NCBI RefSeq assembly: GCF_900115785.1
Contig: NZ_FOYS01000002.1
Span: 434,001-498,000 of the forward strand
Length of the DNA: 64,000 bases
From: Halogeometricum limi
Lineage (GTDB): Archaea; Halobacteriota; Halobacteria; Halobacteriales; Haloferacaceae
Reading direction: 5' to 3'
The position numbers were made by a program, and so were the translations under genes. Within the stretch, counting starts at the first letter, position 1. Each line of letters begins with the position of its first letter. Below, one piece after another: positions 44,862-53,293 of this stretch. Below the pieces are notes generated by a model that was not told the origin of the DNA, made no database searches, and worked only from the letters and a program-made list of their open reading frames with translations.

Positions 44862-45031
44862 CAAAAATTCCAATCGGGACCATATCGTTCTCGTTCTACC
44901 GAAGCCGTCGAACACGGGAACGCCCCCGCTGGCGGTGCGCGAACGGCGGGTAGCGAACGAGCGGGAGAAGCGGGTGCTGTCGAAGTCGGTGGGATGGTCC
45001 GCACCGTCCGACTCGGGCGGGTGTGGTTGCG

Positions 45032-45508
45032 CTACTGCTCGTCGGCGCTGTCGGGGTCGAACCCGCTGAACGGCGCCGTCTCGTGACTCCGCACGAGCAC
45101 TTCGTCGGCGACGGTGACTCCCATATCGATGAGTCGCTGCGCGACGGGTGTGACGTCCTCGTCGGACTCGCCGACGGCGGTGACGAGCAGATTCTCCTCC
45201 CCCGTGACCAACTCCTGTACGGACACGACGCCCTCGACGTCCAGAATCTGCGGGGCGAGCGCGCCGCGTTCCCCGATGGGGGCGGTGCAGAAGAGCAGCA
45301 TGCGAAGGGGATACCCGGATTTCTGGTAGTCGACTTCGGCGCTGTATCCCTTGATGATTCCCATCGATTCGAGCCGTCCGATTCGCTTGCGGACGGTGCT
45401 GTCGGAGGCTCCCGCCCGCTCGGCGATGTCACCCGACGAGAGGCTCCGAGCATCTTCTTGGAGCGCGTGGAGGATGGCCCGGTCCACGTCGTCGATATCC
45501 TCGACCAT
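45032..45508 (-). CDS. Lrp/AsnC-family transcriptional regulator
   Basis: A 158-residue regulator with an N-terminal helix-turn-helix (DRAILHALQEDARSLSSGDIAERAGASDSTVRKRIGRL, split here around the turn) near residues 7-50 and a C-terminal RAM ligand-binding domain with repeats of beta-alpha-beta strands. It lies directly upstream of dabB-dabA on the same strand with a 284-nt gap holding palindromic sites, so it is the best candidate for controlling dab. The start is ATG 45508. Whether it senses carbon or amino acids is unknown. Confidence 0.9.
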   Translation of the reverse strand: MVEDIDDVDRAILHALQEDARSLSSGDIAERAGASDSTVRKRIGRLESMGIIKGYSAEVDYQKSGYPLRMLLFCTAPIGERGALAPQILDVEGVVSVQELVTGEENLLVTAVGESDEDVTPVAQRLIDMGVTVADEVLVRSHETAPFSGFDPDSADEQ

Positions 45509-45571
45509 AGGGGATATGTTACTCGTCCGGAGCAAAGGCGCTTCCCCTCCGAGGCGGCACGGGAACCGCGT

Positions 45572-46228
45572 TTACCGTCGCGCGTCGTCGATGACCTGCG
45601 TGAACTCGCGGGCCGTCTCGGTTATCGACTCGAAGTCGCCCGCTTCGATGGCGTCGCCGTCCATGATGGCGCTTCCCGCGCCGACGACGGCGGCACCCGC
45701 CTCGACGTAGTCGGCGACGTTGTCGATGTCGATACCGCCCGTCGGCATCAGCGGAATCTGCGGGAGCGGTCCTTTGATGCTGGAGAGATGCTTCGGCCCC
45801 ATCACCGACGCGGGGAACACCTTCACCATGTCCGCGCCCGCTTCGTAGGCGTTCACGGCCTCCGTGGGCGTGAGGATGCCCGGTGCGACGATAGTTCCGT
45901 AGCGGTTACACGTCTCGACGACGCCGGGGTCGAAGTTCGGGCCGACGACGAACTCCGCGCCGTTCATGATGCTCGCGCGGGCCGTCTCGCTGTCCAGCAC
46001 CGTCCCCGCGCCGACGATGGCCTCGTCCTCGGAGAACGACGCGGACACCTCGCTGATGAGGTCCATCGCGTCGGGGTTGTCCGCGGTTATCTCGTACGCC
46101 GTGACGCCGCCGTCGTTCAGCGCCTGCGCCACCTCGATGATGGTGTCGGCGTCCGCGCCGCGCATCACCGCGACGACGCCGCTGTCTACCAATCGCTGCA
46201 TATCCGCGTGAGCATCGAGCGTAACCAT
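45572..46228 (-). CDS. kdgA: 2-keto-3-deoxy-6-phosphogluconate aldolase
   Basis: KDPG aldolase, the cleavage step of the semi-phosphorylative Entner-Doudoroff pathway used by haloarchaea for glucose; 218 residues. The Schiff-base lysine is K136 in VKVFPAS; Glu46 in YEIT and Arg23 in VMRG are also conserved. It is of the bacterial class I type. The ATG at 46228 is supported by a TATA-like element at 46254-46262, predicting a leaderless mRNA. Convergent genes are absent; the Lrp gene is downstream on the same strand. Confidence 0.93.
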   Translation of the reverse strand: MVTLDAHADMQRLVDSGVVAVMRGADADTIIEVAQALNDGGVTAYEITADNPDAMDLISEVSASFSEDEAIVGAGTVLDSETARASIMNGAEFVVGPNFDPGVVETCNRYGTIVAPGILTPTEAVNAYEAGADMVKVFPASVMGPKHLSSIKGPLPQIPLMPTGGIDIDNVADYVEAGAAVVGAGSAIMDGDAIEAGDFESITETAREFTQVIDDARR

Positions 46229-46253
46229 CTCACTCACGAATCGCGCGGCACGA

Positions 46254-46262
46254 GTAATAAAC
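46254..46262 (-). promoter_or_regulatory. Candidate TATA box of kdgA
   Basis: Minus-strand GTTTATTAC, centred about 30 nt before the ATG. Confidence 0.5.
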
Positions 46263-46348
46263 ACCGGCGACACCGACACCGCTCGCCGTTCCCGACCGGC
46301 GGCCCCGAACCGTCCGCTCTACCCGTAGTGTGACAACTCGCGACACGG

Positions 46349-46356
46349 ATATATAC
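46349..46356 (+). promoter_or_regulatory. Candidate TATA box of the HtrA-like gene
   Basis: ATATATAC; predicts transcription near 46379 and a leader of about 24 nt. An inverted repeat CTTACC-TCG-GGTAAG (46365-46379) lies exactly at the predicted start and may be a protein-binding site. Confidence 0.45.
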
Positions 46357-46402
46357 GTCCGACACTTACCTCGGGTAAGCGACCCGTGAGTGGTCGCACA
46401 CC

Positions 46403-47485
46403 ATGCACGCAGACATCGATTTCGAGCAGTTGTACCGCGACGTGATTCCGTCCGTCGTCTCGCTGTACGTCGGCCGCCGCGCGCCGGGCGTCGGCGCGGG
46501 GTCGGGGTTCGTCTACGACGACCACCACGTCGTGACGAACCACCACGTCGTCGACGGCGTCGAGGAGGTCGAACTCCGGTTCGCCGACGGGTCGTGGGCC
46601 ATCGGCGAGGTGGTCGGCACGGACGCCTACACCGACCTGGCCGTCGTCGCCGTCGACGAGATGCCCGCGGCGGCGACGCCGTTGCCCGTCGCCCCCGAGA
46701 ACCCCCTCCCCGGACGCCCCGTCGCCGCCCTCGGAAACCCCCTCGGACTGGACGGCTCTATCACCGCGGGTATCGTCTCCGGCGCGAACCGGTCGATGCC
46801 GACCTCCGGCGGGTTCGCCATCCCCGACGTGGTGCAGACGGACGCACCCATCAACCCCGGTAACTCCGGCGGACCGCTCGTCGCCGTCTACGCCGACGAG
46901 AACGACGAGGGCAAGACGACCCAGCGGTACGAGGTGGTCGGTGTCAACCGCGCGCGACAGGGCGACAACATCGGGTTCGCCGTCTCGCCCACCATCGTCG
47001 AACGCGTCGTTCCGACGCTCGTCGCCCTCGGGCGCTACCCCCACTCGTACCTCCGGGCGCGGACGCTGGACGTGACGCCGACGGTGGCGGAAGCGAACGG
47101 ACTGGACGACCCTCGGGGCGTCCTCGTCGTGGACGTGGCGGAGGGACCGCGCGGCGGAGACGGCCTCCGAGGGTCGCGCGAGACGCGCACCGTTCGCGGC
47201 CAGCGCATCCCCGTCGGCGGCGACATCATCGTCGGTATCGGCGGACGCGAACTCCGCTCGCACGAGGAACTGATGCGCTATCTCATCACGGAGACGCACC
47301 CCGGCGAACCCGTCGACGTCGAGGTGATTCGCAACGCGTCGCCGACGACGCTCACCGTCGTCCTCGACGAACGCCCGGCCGTCGAACGGTCACCCGGCCA
47401 TCGCGTCCGCCGGCGCGACGGCCGCGGACCGGGGGAAACGCCGGGAGAGGGCGACGACGAGGGAACCGACATCCCGATTCGCTGA
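46403..47485 (+). CDS. HtrA/DegP-like serine protease with PDZ domain, no signal peptide
   Basis: A 360-residue trypsin-fold protease. Catalytic residues are His48 in TNHHVV, Asp78 in YTDLAVV and Ser155 in NPGNSGGPL. A PDZ-like domain follows (about 215-320) with GVLVVDVAEGP and GDIIVGIGG. A charged tail ends the protein. Unlike bacterial HtrA it begins directly with MHADIDFEQLYRDVIPSVVS and has no signal peptide or helix, so it seems to act in the cytoplasm. Likely a protein-quality-control enzyme. Confidence 0.93.
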   Translation: MHADIDFEQLYRDVIPSVVSLYVGRRAPGVGAGSGFVYDDHHVVTNHHVVDGVEEVELRFADGSWAIGEVVGTDAYTDLAVVAVDEMPAAATPLPVAPENPLPGRPVAALGNPLGLDGSITAGIVSGANRSMPTSGGFAIPDVVQTDAPINPGNSGGPLVAVYADENDEGKTTQRYEVVGVNRARQGDNIGFAVSPTIVERVVPTLVALGRYPHSYLRARTLDVTPTVAEANGLDDPRGVLVVDVAEGPRGGDGLRGSRETRTVRGQRIPVGGDIIVGIGGRELRSHEELMRYLITETHPGEPVDVEVIRNASPTTLTVVLDERPAVERSPGHRVRRRDGRGPGETPGEGDDEGTDIPIR

Positions 47486-47525
47486 GGACGGTAGCGTCAA
47501 GTCGCCGCTCTCCGAAGCACCGCCG

Positions 47526-47870
47526 ATGCCCACGCTGTTCGGTCGGCCCGTCAACCGTGGCCGACTCGTTCTCTCCGCGCTGATGGCCCTCGGGATGGCC
47601 GCCGTCCTCTCGCAGACGCCCGGCGTCTCGCTCCCGTTCGTCGCCGTCACCGCCTCCTTCGTCCTCGTTTTCGCCGCCGGGTCGCTGGCGGGCGTCACCG
47701 ACACCGCGGCGTGGCGACTCGCCCTCGCTCTCTGCGTCTCCCTGTTCGGCCTGCTGTCGTACCTCGACGGACAGCAGACGCTCCCGACGCTGCTTCTGGT
47801 CTGCGTGTTCCCGCTGACTCTCGTTCTCGTCCTGCGACGGCGGGGACGACAGAGCCGACGGAGGCGGTGA
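47526..47870 (+). CDS. Small four-helix membrane protein of unknown function
   Basis: 114 residues with about four helices (LVLSALMALGMAAVLSQ, LPFVAVTASFVLVFAAGSLAG, AWRLALALCVSLFGLLSY, LPTLLLVCVFPLTLVLVL) and an arginine-rich C-terminus. No family is recognised. It starts 40 nt after the protease stop, so the two may be co-transcribed. Confidence 0.55.
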   Translation: MPTLFGRPVNRGRLVLSALMALGMAAVLSQTPGVSLPFVAVTASFVLVFAAGSLAGVTDTAAWRLALALCVSLFGLLSYLDGQQTLPTLLLVCVFPLTLVLVLRRRGRQSRRRR

Positions 47871-47895
47871 CTCGGGACGTCGGAACGCGACTCGC

Positions 47896-48651
47896 TCAGT
47901 CCGTCCGGGGGATGGCGACTGCGCCCGCCGCGAAGAACACGAGGGCGAGCACCGCGAGAATCCCGAGGTTCGTCCAGGGGTCGCCCGCACCCGTCGTCAC
48001 CGCGCGGACGCCGCGTGCGAAGTACGTCAGCGGCGAGAGGTCCATGGCCGGGCGGAACCACGCCGGTAGGAGGTCCGGCGTGACGAACGTCTCCGAGAGG
48101 AACAGCAAGGGGAGTGCAACGGCGTTCGACGCCGCGATGACGCCGTCCTGCGAGTCGGCGACGCGGCCCAGAATCGCCCCGAGGCCGCAGAACAGGGTGA
48201 CGCCGAGGGCGACGAACAGGACGATGCTGAGCGTCGCGGGGCGAAGCGGGAGCGACACGCCCGTGACGACGACGGTGAGGACCAGAAGGAGCAACGCCGC
48301 CAGTCCGATGACGACGACGTTCACGAGAATCTGCCCGAGAAGCCACTCGTCGCGCCGCAGGGGCGTCGTCGCCAACTTCTCGAAGCGGTTGCCGTCTCGG
48401 TGCCGAGCGATGGTCGACCCCACCCGCGAGAGCGGCGTGAACAGGACGACGACGGCGAGGTAGCCCGGCACGTAGTAGGCGGGCGGTTCGGCGAACAGGC
48501 CGCCGCCGGTCGGTTGCGTCTGCACCAACGCGCCGAAGATGAGCACGATGATGACCGGGAAGAAGAACGTGAAGAACACCGCCGTCCGGCGGCGGAGGAA
48601 CGAGTGCCACGAGGCGACGAACTCCGCGCGGATGCGCGAGAGCGAACTCAT
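47896..48651 (-). CDS. ABC-2 type transporter permease
   Basis: A 251-residue permease with six helices, built like the DrrB/NodJ group: an N-terminal AEFVASWHSFLRRRTAVFFTFFFPVIIVLIFG, a central loop STIARHRDGNRFEKLATTPLRRDEWL, and a C-terminal P-L-T-Y-F signature. It pairs with the ATPase upstream by ATGA overlap. The substrate is unknown; drugs, lipids and polysaccharides are typical for the family. The start is ATG 48651. Confidence 0.9.
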   Translation of the reverse strand: MSSLSRIRAEFVASWHSFLRRRTAVFFTFFFPVIIVLIFGALVQTQPTGGGLFAEPPAYYVPGYLAVVVLFTPLSRVGSTIARHRDGNRFEKLATTPLRRDEWLLGQILVNVVVIGLAALLLLVLTVVVTGVSLPLRPATLSIVLFVALGVTLFCGLGAILGRVADSQDGVIAASNAVALPLLFLSETFVTPDLLPAWFRPAMDLSPLTYFARGVRAVTTGAGDPWTNLGILAVLALVFFAAGAVAIPRTD

Positions 48652-49625
48652 TCGCCACCCCCGCGGCCGCGCCGTCGACCGCGACCGGACGACTCCGCGT
48701 CGGCCGAGACGACGTCGCTCGGACGCGCCTCGAACGACTCGCCGGTCAGCGAGAGGTAGACGTCTTCGAGGTCCGGTTGCGTCCAGGTGAGGGCCTCGTA
48801 GTCGACGTCGGCGGACTCCAGTTCGGTCACCGCGTCGCCGATGTCCCGCGGTGCGAGACCCTCGAAGACGAGCGTTCCGCCGCGCGAAGAGAGACGGTAC
48901 GTCCGACGGACGAGGTCCGGCAGGTCGCCGGGCGTCGCGTCCGTCTCCACTTCCAGTCTGCTCGCGCCGCCGTGTTCGGCGACGAGTTCGGCGGGCGTTC
49001 CGACGGCGACGAGTTCGCCCGCGTTCAACAGGCCAACCCGGTCCGAGAGGCGTTCGACTTCGGCCATCGAGTGACTCGTGAGAAACACCGTCGTCCCGCC
49101 GGCGGCGAGGCCGTCCAAGAGGTTCCACAGCGAGCGACGACCGGCCGGGTCGATGCCGGTGGTCGGTTCGTCCAGGAAGAGCACGTCCGGGTCGTTCACC
49201 AACGCGGCGGCGACGCACGCCCGTCGTTGTTGGCCGCCCGAGAGCTTCTCGTACCACGTGTCGGCGTCGTCGCCCGTGAGACCCACGTCCGCGAGGACCG
49301 ACTCGGGGTCGCGCGCCTCGTCGTACAGACCGGCGTAGTACTCGACGAGTTCGCGGGCCGTGAGTCGAGACGCCGGCGAGAACGACTGCGGGAGGAGCCC
49401 GATTCGGTCGCGTTCGACGTCCGTGGGCGACGTCCCCAAGACGCTGACCGACCCCTGTACGGCCGTCGTCCCCGTCAACGCCCGGACGAGCGTCGTCTTG
49501 CCCGCCCCGTTCGGGCCGATGAGTCCGAACACCTCGCCCGCCCGCACGGAGAGCGAGACGCCCGAGAGGGCCTCGTTGTCGCCGTACGACTTCCGAACGC
49601 CGTCGGCGACGAGTACCTCGTTCAT
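48648..49625 (-). CDS. ABC-2 type transporter ATPase
   Basis: A 325-residue ATPase of the DrrA/CcmA-like group: Walker A GPNGAGKT (37-44), signature LSGGQ (128-132), Walker B DVLFLDEP (147-154), and the H-loop TSHS. Residues about 225-300 are the extra domain of drug-exporter ATPases. The C-terminus is an unusual Arg/Gly run. First gene of a two-gene exporter operon. Confidence 0.92.
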   Translation of the reverse strand: MNEVLVADGVRKSYGDNEALSGVSLSVRAGEVFGLIGPNGAGKTTLVRALTGTTAVQGSVSVLGTSPTDVERDRIGLLPQSFSPASRLTARELVEYYAGLYDEARDPESVLADVGLTGDDADTWYEKLSGGQQRRACVAAALVNDPDVLFLDEPTTGIDPAGRRSLWNLLDGLAAGGTTVFLTSHSMAEVERLSDRVGLLNAGELVAVGTPAELVAEHGGASRLEVETDATPGDLPDLVRRTYRLSSRGGTLVFEGLAPRDIGDAVTELESADVDYEALTWTQPDLEDVYLSLTGESFEARPSDVVSADAESSGRGRRRGRGGGE

Positions 49626-49757
49626 GGCCGAATCTGTGCGGCGTCCGGTGGTAAGGATTCGGATTCCGCGACGAGAGGCGGGGCGAGCGCCGGGGAGCTA
49701 CTGTCACTCGTTCGACTAGAACCAACGCTTATTCGCGCGCGGCCCTCCGGATACAGT

Positions 49758-51143
49758 ATGTCCCCCACGTCCGACAGTCTCTCTCCTGCGTCCCGCCGGC
49801 GCGTCCTCGCCGCCGGGTTCGCCACCGTCCTCTCGGGCCTCGCCGGGTGTAGTTCCGCCCCGACCAGCGGCGACGACGGAACCGACGACGAGACGGCCCG
49901 AACCGGCGGCGAGACGGGAACGAGCGACGGACCCGCCGACGCCAGCGTGGCCGTCGAACGCGTCGCCGAGGGGTTCGTCTCGCCCGTCGACTTCTACGCC
50001 CCCGCGGGGACCGACCGACGGTTCGTCGTCGACCAACCCGGCGCCATCTACGAGGTGACGGCCGACGGCGCGCGCGACGCGCCCTACTTCGACGTCCGTG
50101 ACCGGGTGGTCGACCTGAACGGGTACGACGAACGCGGCCTCCTCGGCGTCGCCCCGCACCCCGAGTTCGCCGAGAACGGTCGCCTGTTCGTCCGGTACAG
50201 CGCGCCTCGCCGGCAGGGAACGCCGAACAACTACAGCCACACGTTCGTCCTCAGCGAGTTCACCGTCGACCCCGAGGCGCGGACGGCGAGCGTCGACGAC
50301 GAGCGAACGCTGTTGGAGATTCCGCAACCGCAGTCGAACCACAACGCCGGCGCCGTCGGGTTCGGTCCCGACGGCTACCTCTACGTCGCGACGGGCGACG
50401 GCGGGGGCGGCGGCGACAGCGGAACCGGTCACGTCGACGACTGGTACGACGCCGTCTCGGGCGGCAACGGACAGGACGTCACCGAGAACCTGCTGGGGAG
50501 TATCCTCCGCATCGACGTCGATTCGGAGGGTGACGGCCGTCCGTACGGCATCCCCGAAGACAATCCGCTCGTCGGGCGAGACGGCCTCGACGAGCAGTAC
50601 GCGTGGGGCTTTCGAAACCCGTGGCGGTTCTCCTTCGACGTTCGGGGGTCCGACGACTGGGACCTCTACGTCGCCGACGTCGGGCAGAACGAGTACGAGG
50701 AGGTGAGCATCGTGGAGAACGGCGGCAACTACGGTTGGAACGTCCGCGAGGCGACGCACTGCTTCCGCGCGAACGACTGCCCGACGACGACGCCCGACGG
50801 CGACCCCCTCGTGGACCCGGTGATAGAGTACCCGCACTCGGGCGACGGCGCGTCCGGAATCGCCGTCGTCGGCGGGTACGTCGTCCGCGGCGATAGCCTG
50901 CCGGAACTGACGGGCGCGTATCTGTTCGCCGACTGGCGAACCGGCGGGCGACTGTTCGCCGCCGACCCGGGTGCGGAGACGACGCCGTGGCCCGTCGCCG
51001 AGGTGCCGTTCGCCGGCGACGCGAAACCGGGGTCGTTCCTGACCGCGTTCGGACGCGACGGCGACGACCTGTACGTCCTCACGACGGGCGTGCGCGGAAT
51101 CACGAAGAACTCGGGCGAACTGTTCCGTCTGGTCGCTCCGTAG
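49758..51143 (+). CDS. PQQ-type sugar dehydrogenase (soluble glucose dehydrogenase-like), Tat lipoprotein
   Basis: A 461-residue six-bladed propeller oxidoreductase related to the soluble quinoprotein glucose dehydrogenase and Hedgehog-interacting proteins. The N-terminus ASRRRVLAAGFATVLSGLAGC has a twin arginine (13-15) and lipobox Cys31, predicting export by Tat and a lipid anchor. Family segments are DERGLLGVAPHPEF, NHNAGAVGFGPDGYLYVATGDG, NPWRFSFDV, and NYGWNVREATHCF. An outside-facing enzyme would oxidise sugars with PQQ; the organism's own PQQ synthesis is not seen here. The start is ATG 49758. Confidence 0.85.
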   Translation: MSPTSDSLSPASRRRVLAAGFATVLSGLAGCSSAPTSGDDGTDDETARTGGETGTSDGPADASVAVERVAEGFVSPVDFYAPAGTDRRFVVDQPGAIYEVTADGARDAPYFDVRDRVVDLNGYDERGLLGVAPHPEFAENGRLFVRYSAPRRQGTPNNYSHTFVLSEFTVDPEARTASVDDERTLLEIPQPQSNHNAGAVGFGPDGYLYVATGDGGGGGDSGTGHVDDWYDAVSGGNGQDVTENLLGSILRIDVDSEGDGRPYGIPEDNPLVGRDGLDEQYAWGFRNPWRFSFDVRGSDDWDLYVADVGQNEYEEVSIVENGGNYGWNVREATHCFRANDCPTTTPDGDPLVDPVIEYPHSGDGASGIAVVGGYVVRGDSLPELTGAYLFADWRTGGRLFAADPGAETTPWPVAEVPFAGDAKPGSFLTAFGRDGDDLYVLTTGVRGITKNSGELFRLVAP

Positions 51144-51146
51144 TCT

Positions 51147-52151
51147 CTAGATATCGGTGTCGACGGCCACGCGCCGCCCCGACTCCGCGGACTCGTAGGC
51201 CGCTTCCGTCAGCGCGGTCACTTTCACGGCGTCCATCGCCGGTATCTCCAACTCGGCGTCGCCGCGAACCGCGGCGACGAAGTTCGCCAACTTCCGGTCG
51301 GTTAACTCGTCGAATCCGCCGTGGTGCGGCGTCGCCTCGTACGCCGTCCCGTCTTCGACGACGCGGACCGTCTCGCCGTCGAACGAGATGGAGCCCTCGG
51401 TGCCCCAGATGTGGATTCCCTCTCCCGGTGCCGGACCGCTCTGCCCCGCGCCGGAGACGCCGATGCTCGCCGTCAGTCGGTCGCCGAACCGGTCGAGAGA
51501 GACCGCGAGGGCGGCGTTCACGTCGACGTCCGCGCCGCGGTGGTCAACCGTCGCGGCCACGTCCACCGGCGTACTCCGCGTCGTCCAGAGGAGGGCGTCC
51601 AGCAGGTGCGACCCGGAGTCGTACAGTTGGCCGCCGCCGGAGAGTTCGGGGTCGGCGCGCCAGCGACCTTCGTTCCACGATATCCACTGCTGTTCGAGGT
51701 GGCCGGTCACCATGTGCGGGTCGCCGATACGTCCCTCGTCGATGAGCCGTCGAATCTCGCGGAATCGCCCGTCGAAGTGTCGCTGGTAGCCGACGGCGAG
51801 CACCAGTCCGTCCTCGCGGGCCTGCCGAACGAGCGTCTTCGCGTGCGAGAGGTCCGTGACCATCGGTTTCTCCAGGTGGACGTGGACGCCGTGCTCCAGA
51901 CACGCCATCGCGTGGTCGTAGTGGAGGGTGTGCGGCGTCGAGATGATGGCGGCGTCGGCGTCCACCTCGTCCAGCATCTCCTCGTGAGAGTCGTAGACGT
52001 CGCGGCCGAGTTCGTACTCGAACGCGTCTCTGGCGTCCGCCGAGGGGTCAGCCCCCGCGACGACGCGGACGCCGTCTACCGAGTCTATTGTCCGGCACTC
52101 CAATCGACCGAGGTCGCCGAGGCCGATGGCGACGACTGCGGTTTCAGACAC
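51147..52151 (-). CDS. Gfo/Idh/MocA-family NAD(P)-dependent oxidoreductase
   Basis: A 334-residue enzyme with a Rossmann domain. The nucleotide loop GLGDLG (10-15) replaces the usual GxGxxG. LEKPM (residue about 94) is the conserved catalytic lysine segment, and the C-terminal alpha/beta domain contains GGGQLYDSGSHLLDALL. Sugar or inositol derivatives are usual substrates; nothing fixes the exact one. It ends 3 nt from the convergent sugar dehydrogenase. Confidence 0.88.
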   Translation of the reverse strand: MSETAVVAIGLGDLGRLECRTIDSVDGVRVVAGADPSADARDAFEYELGRDVYDSHEEMLDEVDADAAIISTPHTLHYDHAMACLEHGVHVHLEKPMVTDLSHAKTLVRQAREDGLVLAVGYQRHFDGRFREIRRLIDEGRIGDPHMVTGHLEQQWISWNEGRWRADPELSGGGQLYDSGSHLLDALLWTTRSTPVDVAATVDHRGADVDVNAALAVSLDRFGDRLTASIGVSGAGQSGPAPGEGIHIWGTEGSISFDGETVRVVEDGTAYEATPHHGGFDELTDRKLANFVAAVRGDAELEIPAMDAVKVTALTEAAYESAESGRRVAVDTDI

Positions 52152-52249
52152 ACTGCGACGGGAGGTGGGTGAGGAGAAAAACCCTCCGACAGCGACGGTC
52201 CGTTGCCTCGGCTAGCACACTTTTGCACCGGCCATCCGTCTGTCCGCAC

Positions 52250-53272
52250 ATGAGCCTCGACTATCGACGCCTCGGCAGTACGGGCACGAAGGTATCGGAA
52301 CTCTGCTTCGGGACGTGGCGCTTCGGCCGCGAGTCAAGCGGCGTCTTGGAGACGTCGAAGAAGGAGGCGCACGACCTCTTGGACGCGTTCGACGCCCACG
52401 GCGGGAACTTCATCGACACCGCGAACGTCTACGGCAACCCCAACGGTCGCTCGGAGGCGTGGATAGGCGACTGGTTGGCCGAGAAGGACCGCGAGGACTA
52501 CGTCGTCGCCTCGAAGGTGTACTTCGGGTTCGACGAGGACAACCCGAACGGGTCAGGCCTCTCGCGGACGCACATCCGCAACCAGATTGAGGGCACGCTG
52601 GACCGCCTCGACACCGACTACCTCGACCTCTACTACATCCACCGCTGGGACGAGGAGACGCCAATCGAGGAGACGCTCAAGACGCTGAACGGCCTCGTCG
52701 AAGAGGGGAAGGTGAACTACCTCGGCGCGTCGACGATGGCGGCGTGGCAACTGACGAAAGCGCTCTGGAAGTCCGACGTGGAGGGCCTCGAACGGTTCGA
52801 GGTCACCCAACCCCTGTTCCACGCGGGCTACTACGAGGACGTGAAAGACTACCTCGACGTCTGCGGTGACCAGGGGCTCGCAGTGTGTCCGTACTCGCCG
52901 CTCGCGGGTGGCTTCCTCACCGGGAAGTACGAACGCGCCGACCCGGACGACCCCGAGAAGGTCGTCGCGCCCGACGGCTCTCGCGGCTCCTTCGACGAAC
53001 GGTTCGACCGCTTCTACCTCTCCGAGCGCGGGTGGGAGGTGCTGGACGCGGTTCGCACCGTCGCCGACGAGGTGGACGCCTCGCCCGCGCAGGTGGCGCT
53101 TCGCTGGTTGATGGACTACCGGGACGCGACGGTGGTACCCATCGTCGGCGCGCGCACCCGAGAACAGTTAGACGAGAACGTCGGCGCGGCAGACGTGGAC
53201 CTCTCGGACGACCAGTACGACCGCATCATGGACGCCCGCTACGCCGAGGAAGGACGCCTCCACGGGCACTGA
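52250..53272 (+). CDS. Aldo/keto reductase
   Basis: A 340-residue TIM-barrel NADPH-dependent reductase. The catalytic tetrad Asp56, Tyr61, Lys89 and His (near 129, in YYIHRWD) is present in FIDTANVYGN, VASKVYF and LDLYYIHRW. It diverges from the Gfo/Idh/MocA gene over 98 nt; a TTTTGC element at 52221-52226 is about 27 nt before the ATG. Likely reduces aldehydes or sugars; specificity unknown. Confidence 0.9.
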   Translation: MSLDYRRLGSTGTKVSELCFGTWRFGRESSGVLETSKKEAHDLLDAFDAHGGNFIDTANVYGNPNGRSEAWIGDWLAEKDREDYVVASKVYFGFDEDNPNGSGLSRTHIRNQIEGTLDRLDTDYLDLYYIHRWDEETPIEETLKTLNGLVEEGKVNYLGASTMAAWQLTKALWKSDVEGLERFEVTQPLFHAGYYEDVKDYLDVCGDQGLAVCPYSPLAGGFLTGKYERADPDDPEKVVAPDGSRGSFDERFDRFYLSERGWEVLDAVRTVADEVDASPAQVALRWLMDYRDATVVPIVGARTREQLDENVGAADVDLSDDQYDRIMDARYAEEGRLHGH

Positions 53273-53293
53273 TTCGCCCGTCACGGCCCGCGT

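Noticed and set aside
48651-49725. Extending the ABC-2 permease start to 49725
   Set aside because: The region is occupied by the ABC ATPase gene in another frame, and ATG 48651 overlaps its stop as ATGA.
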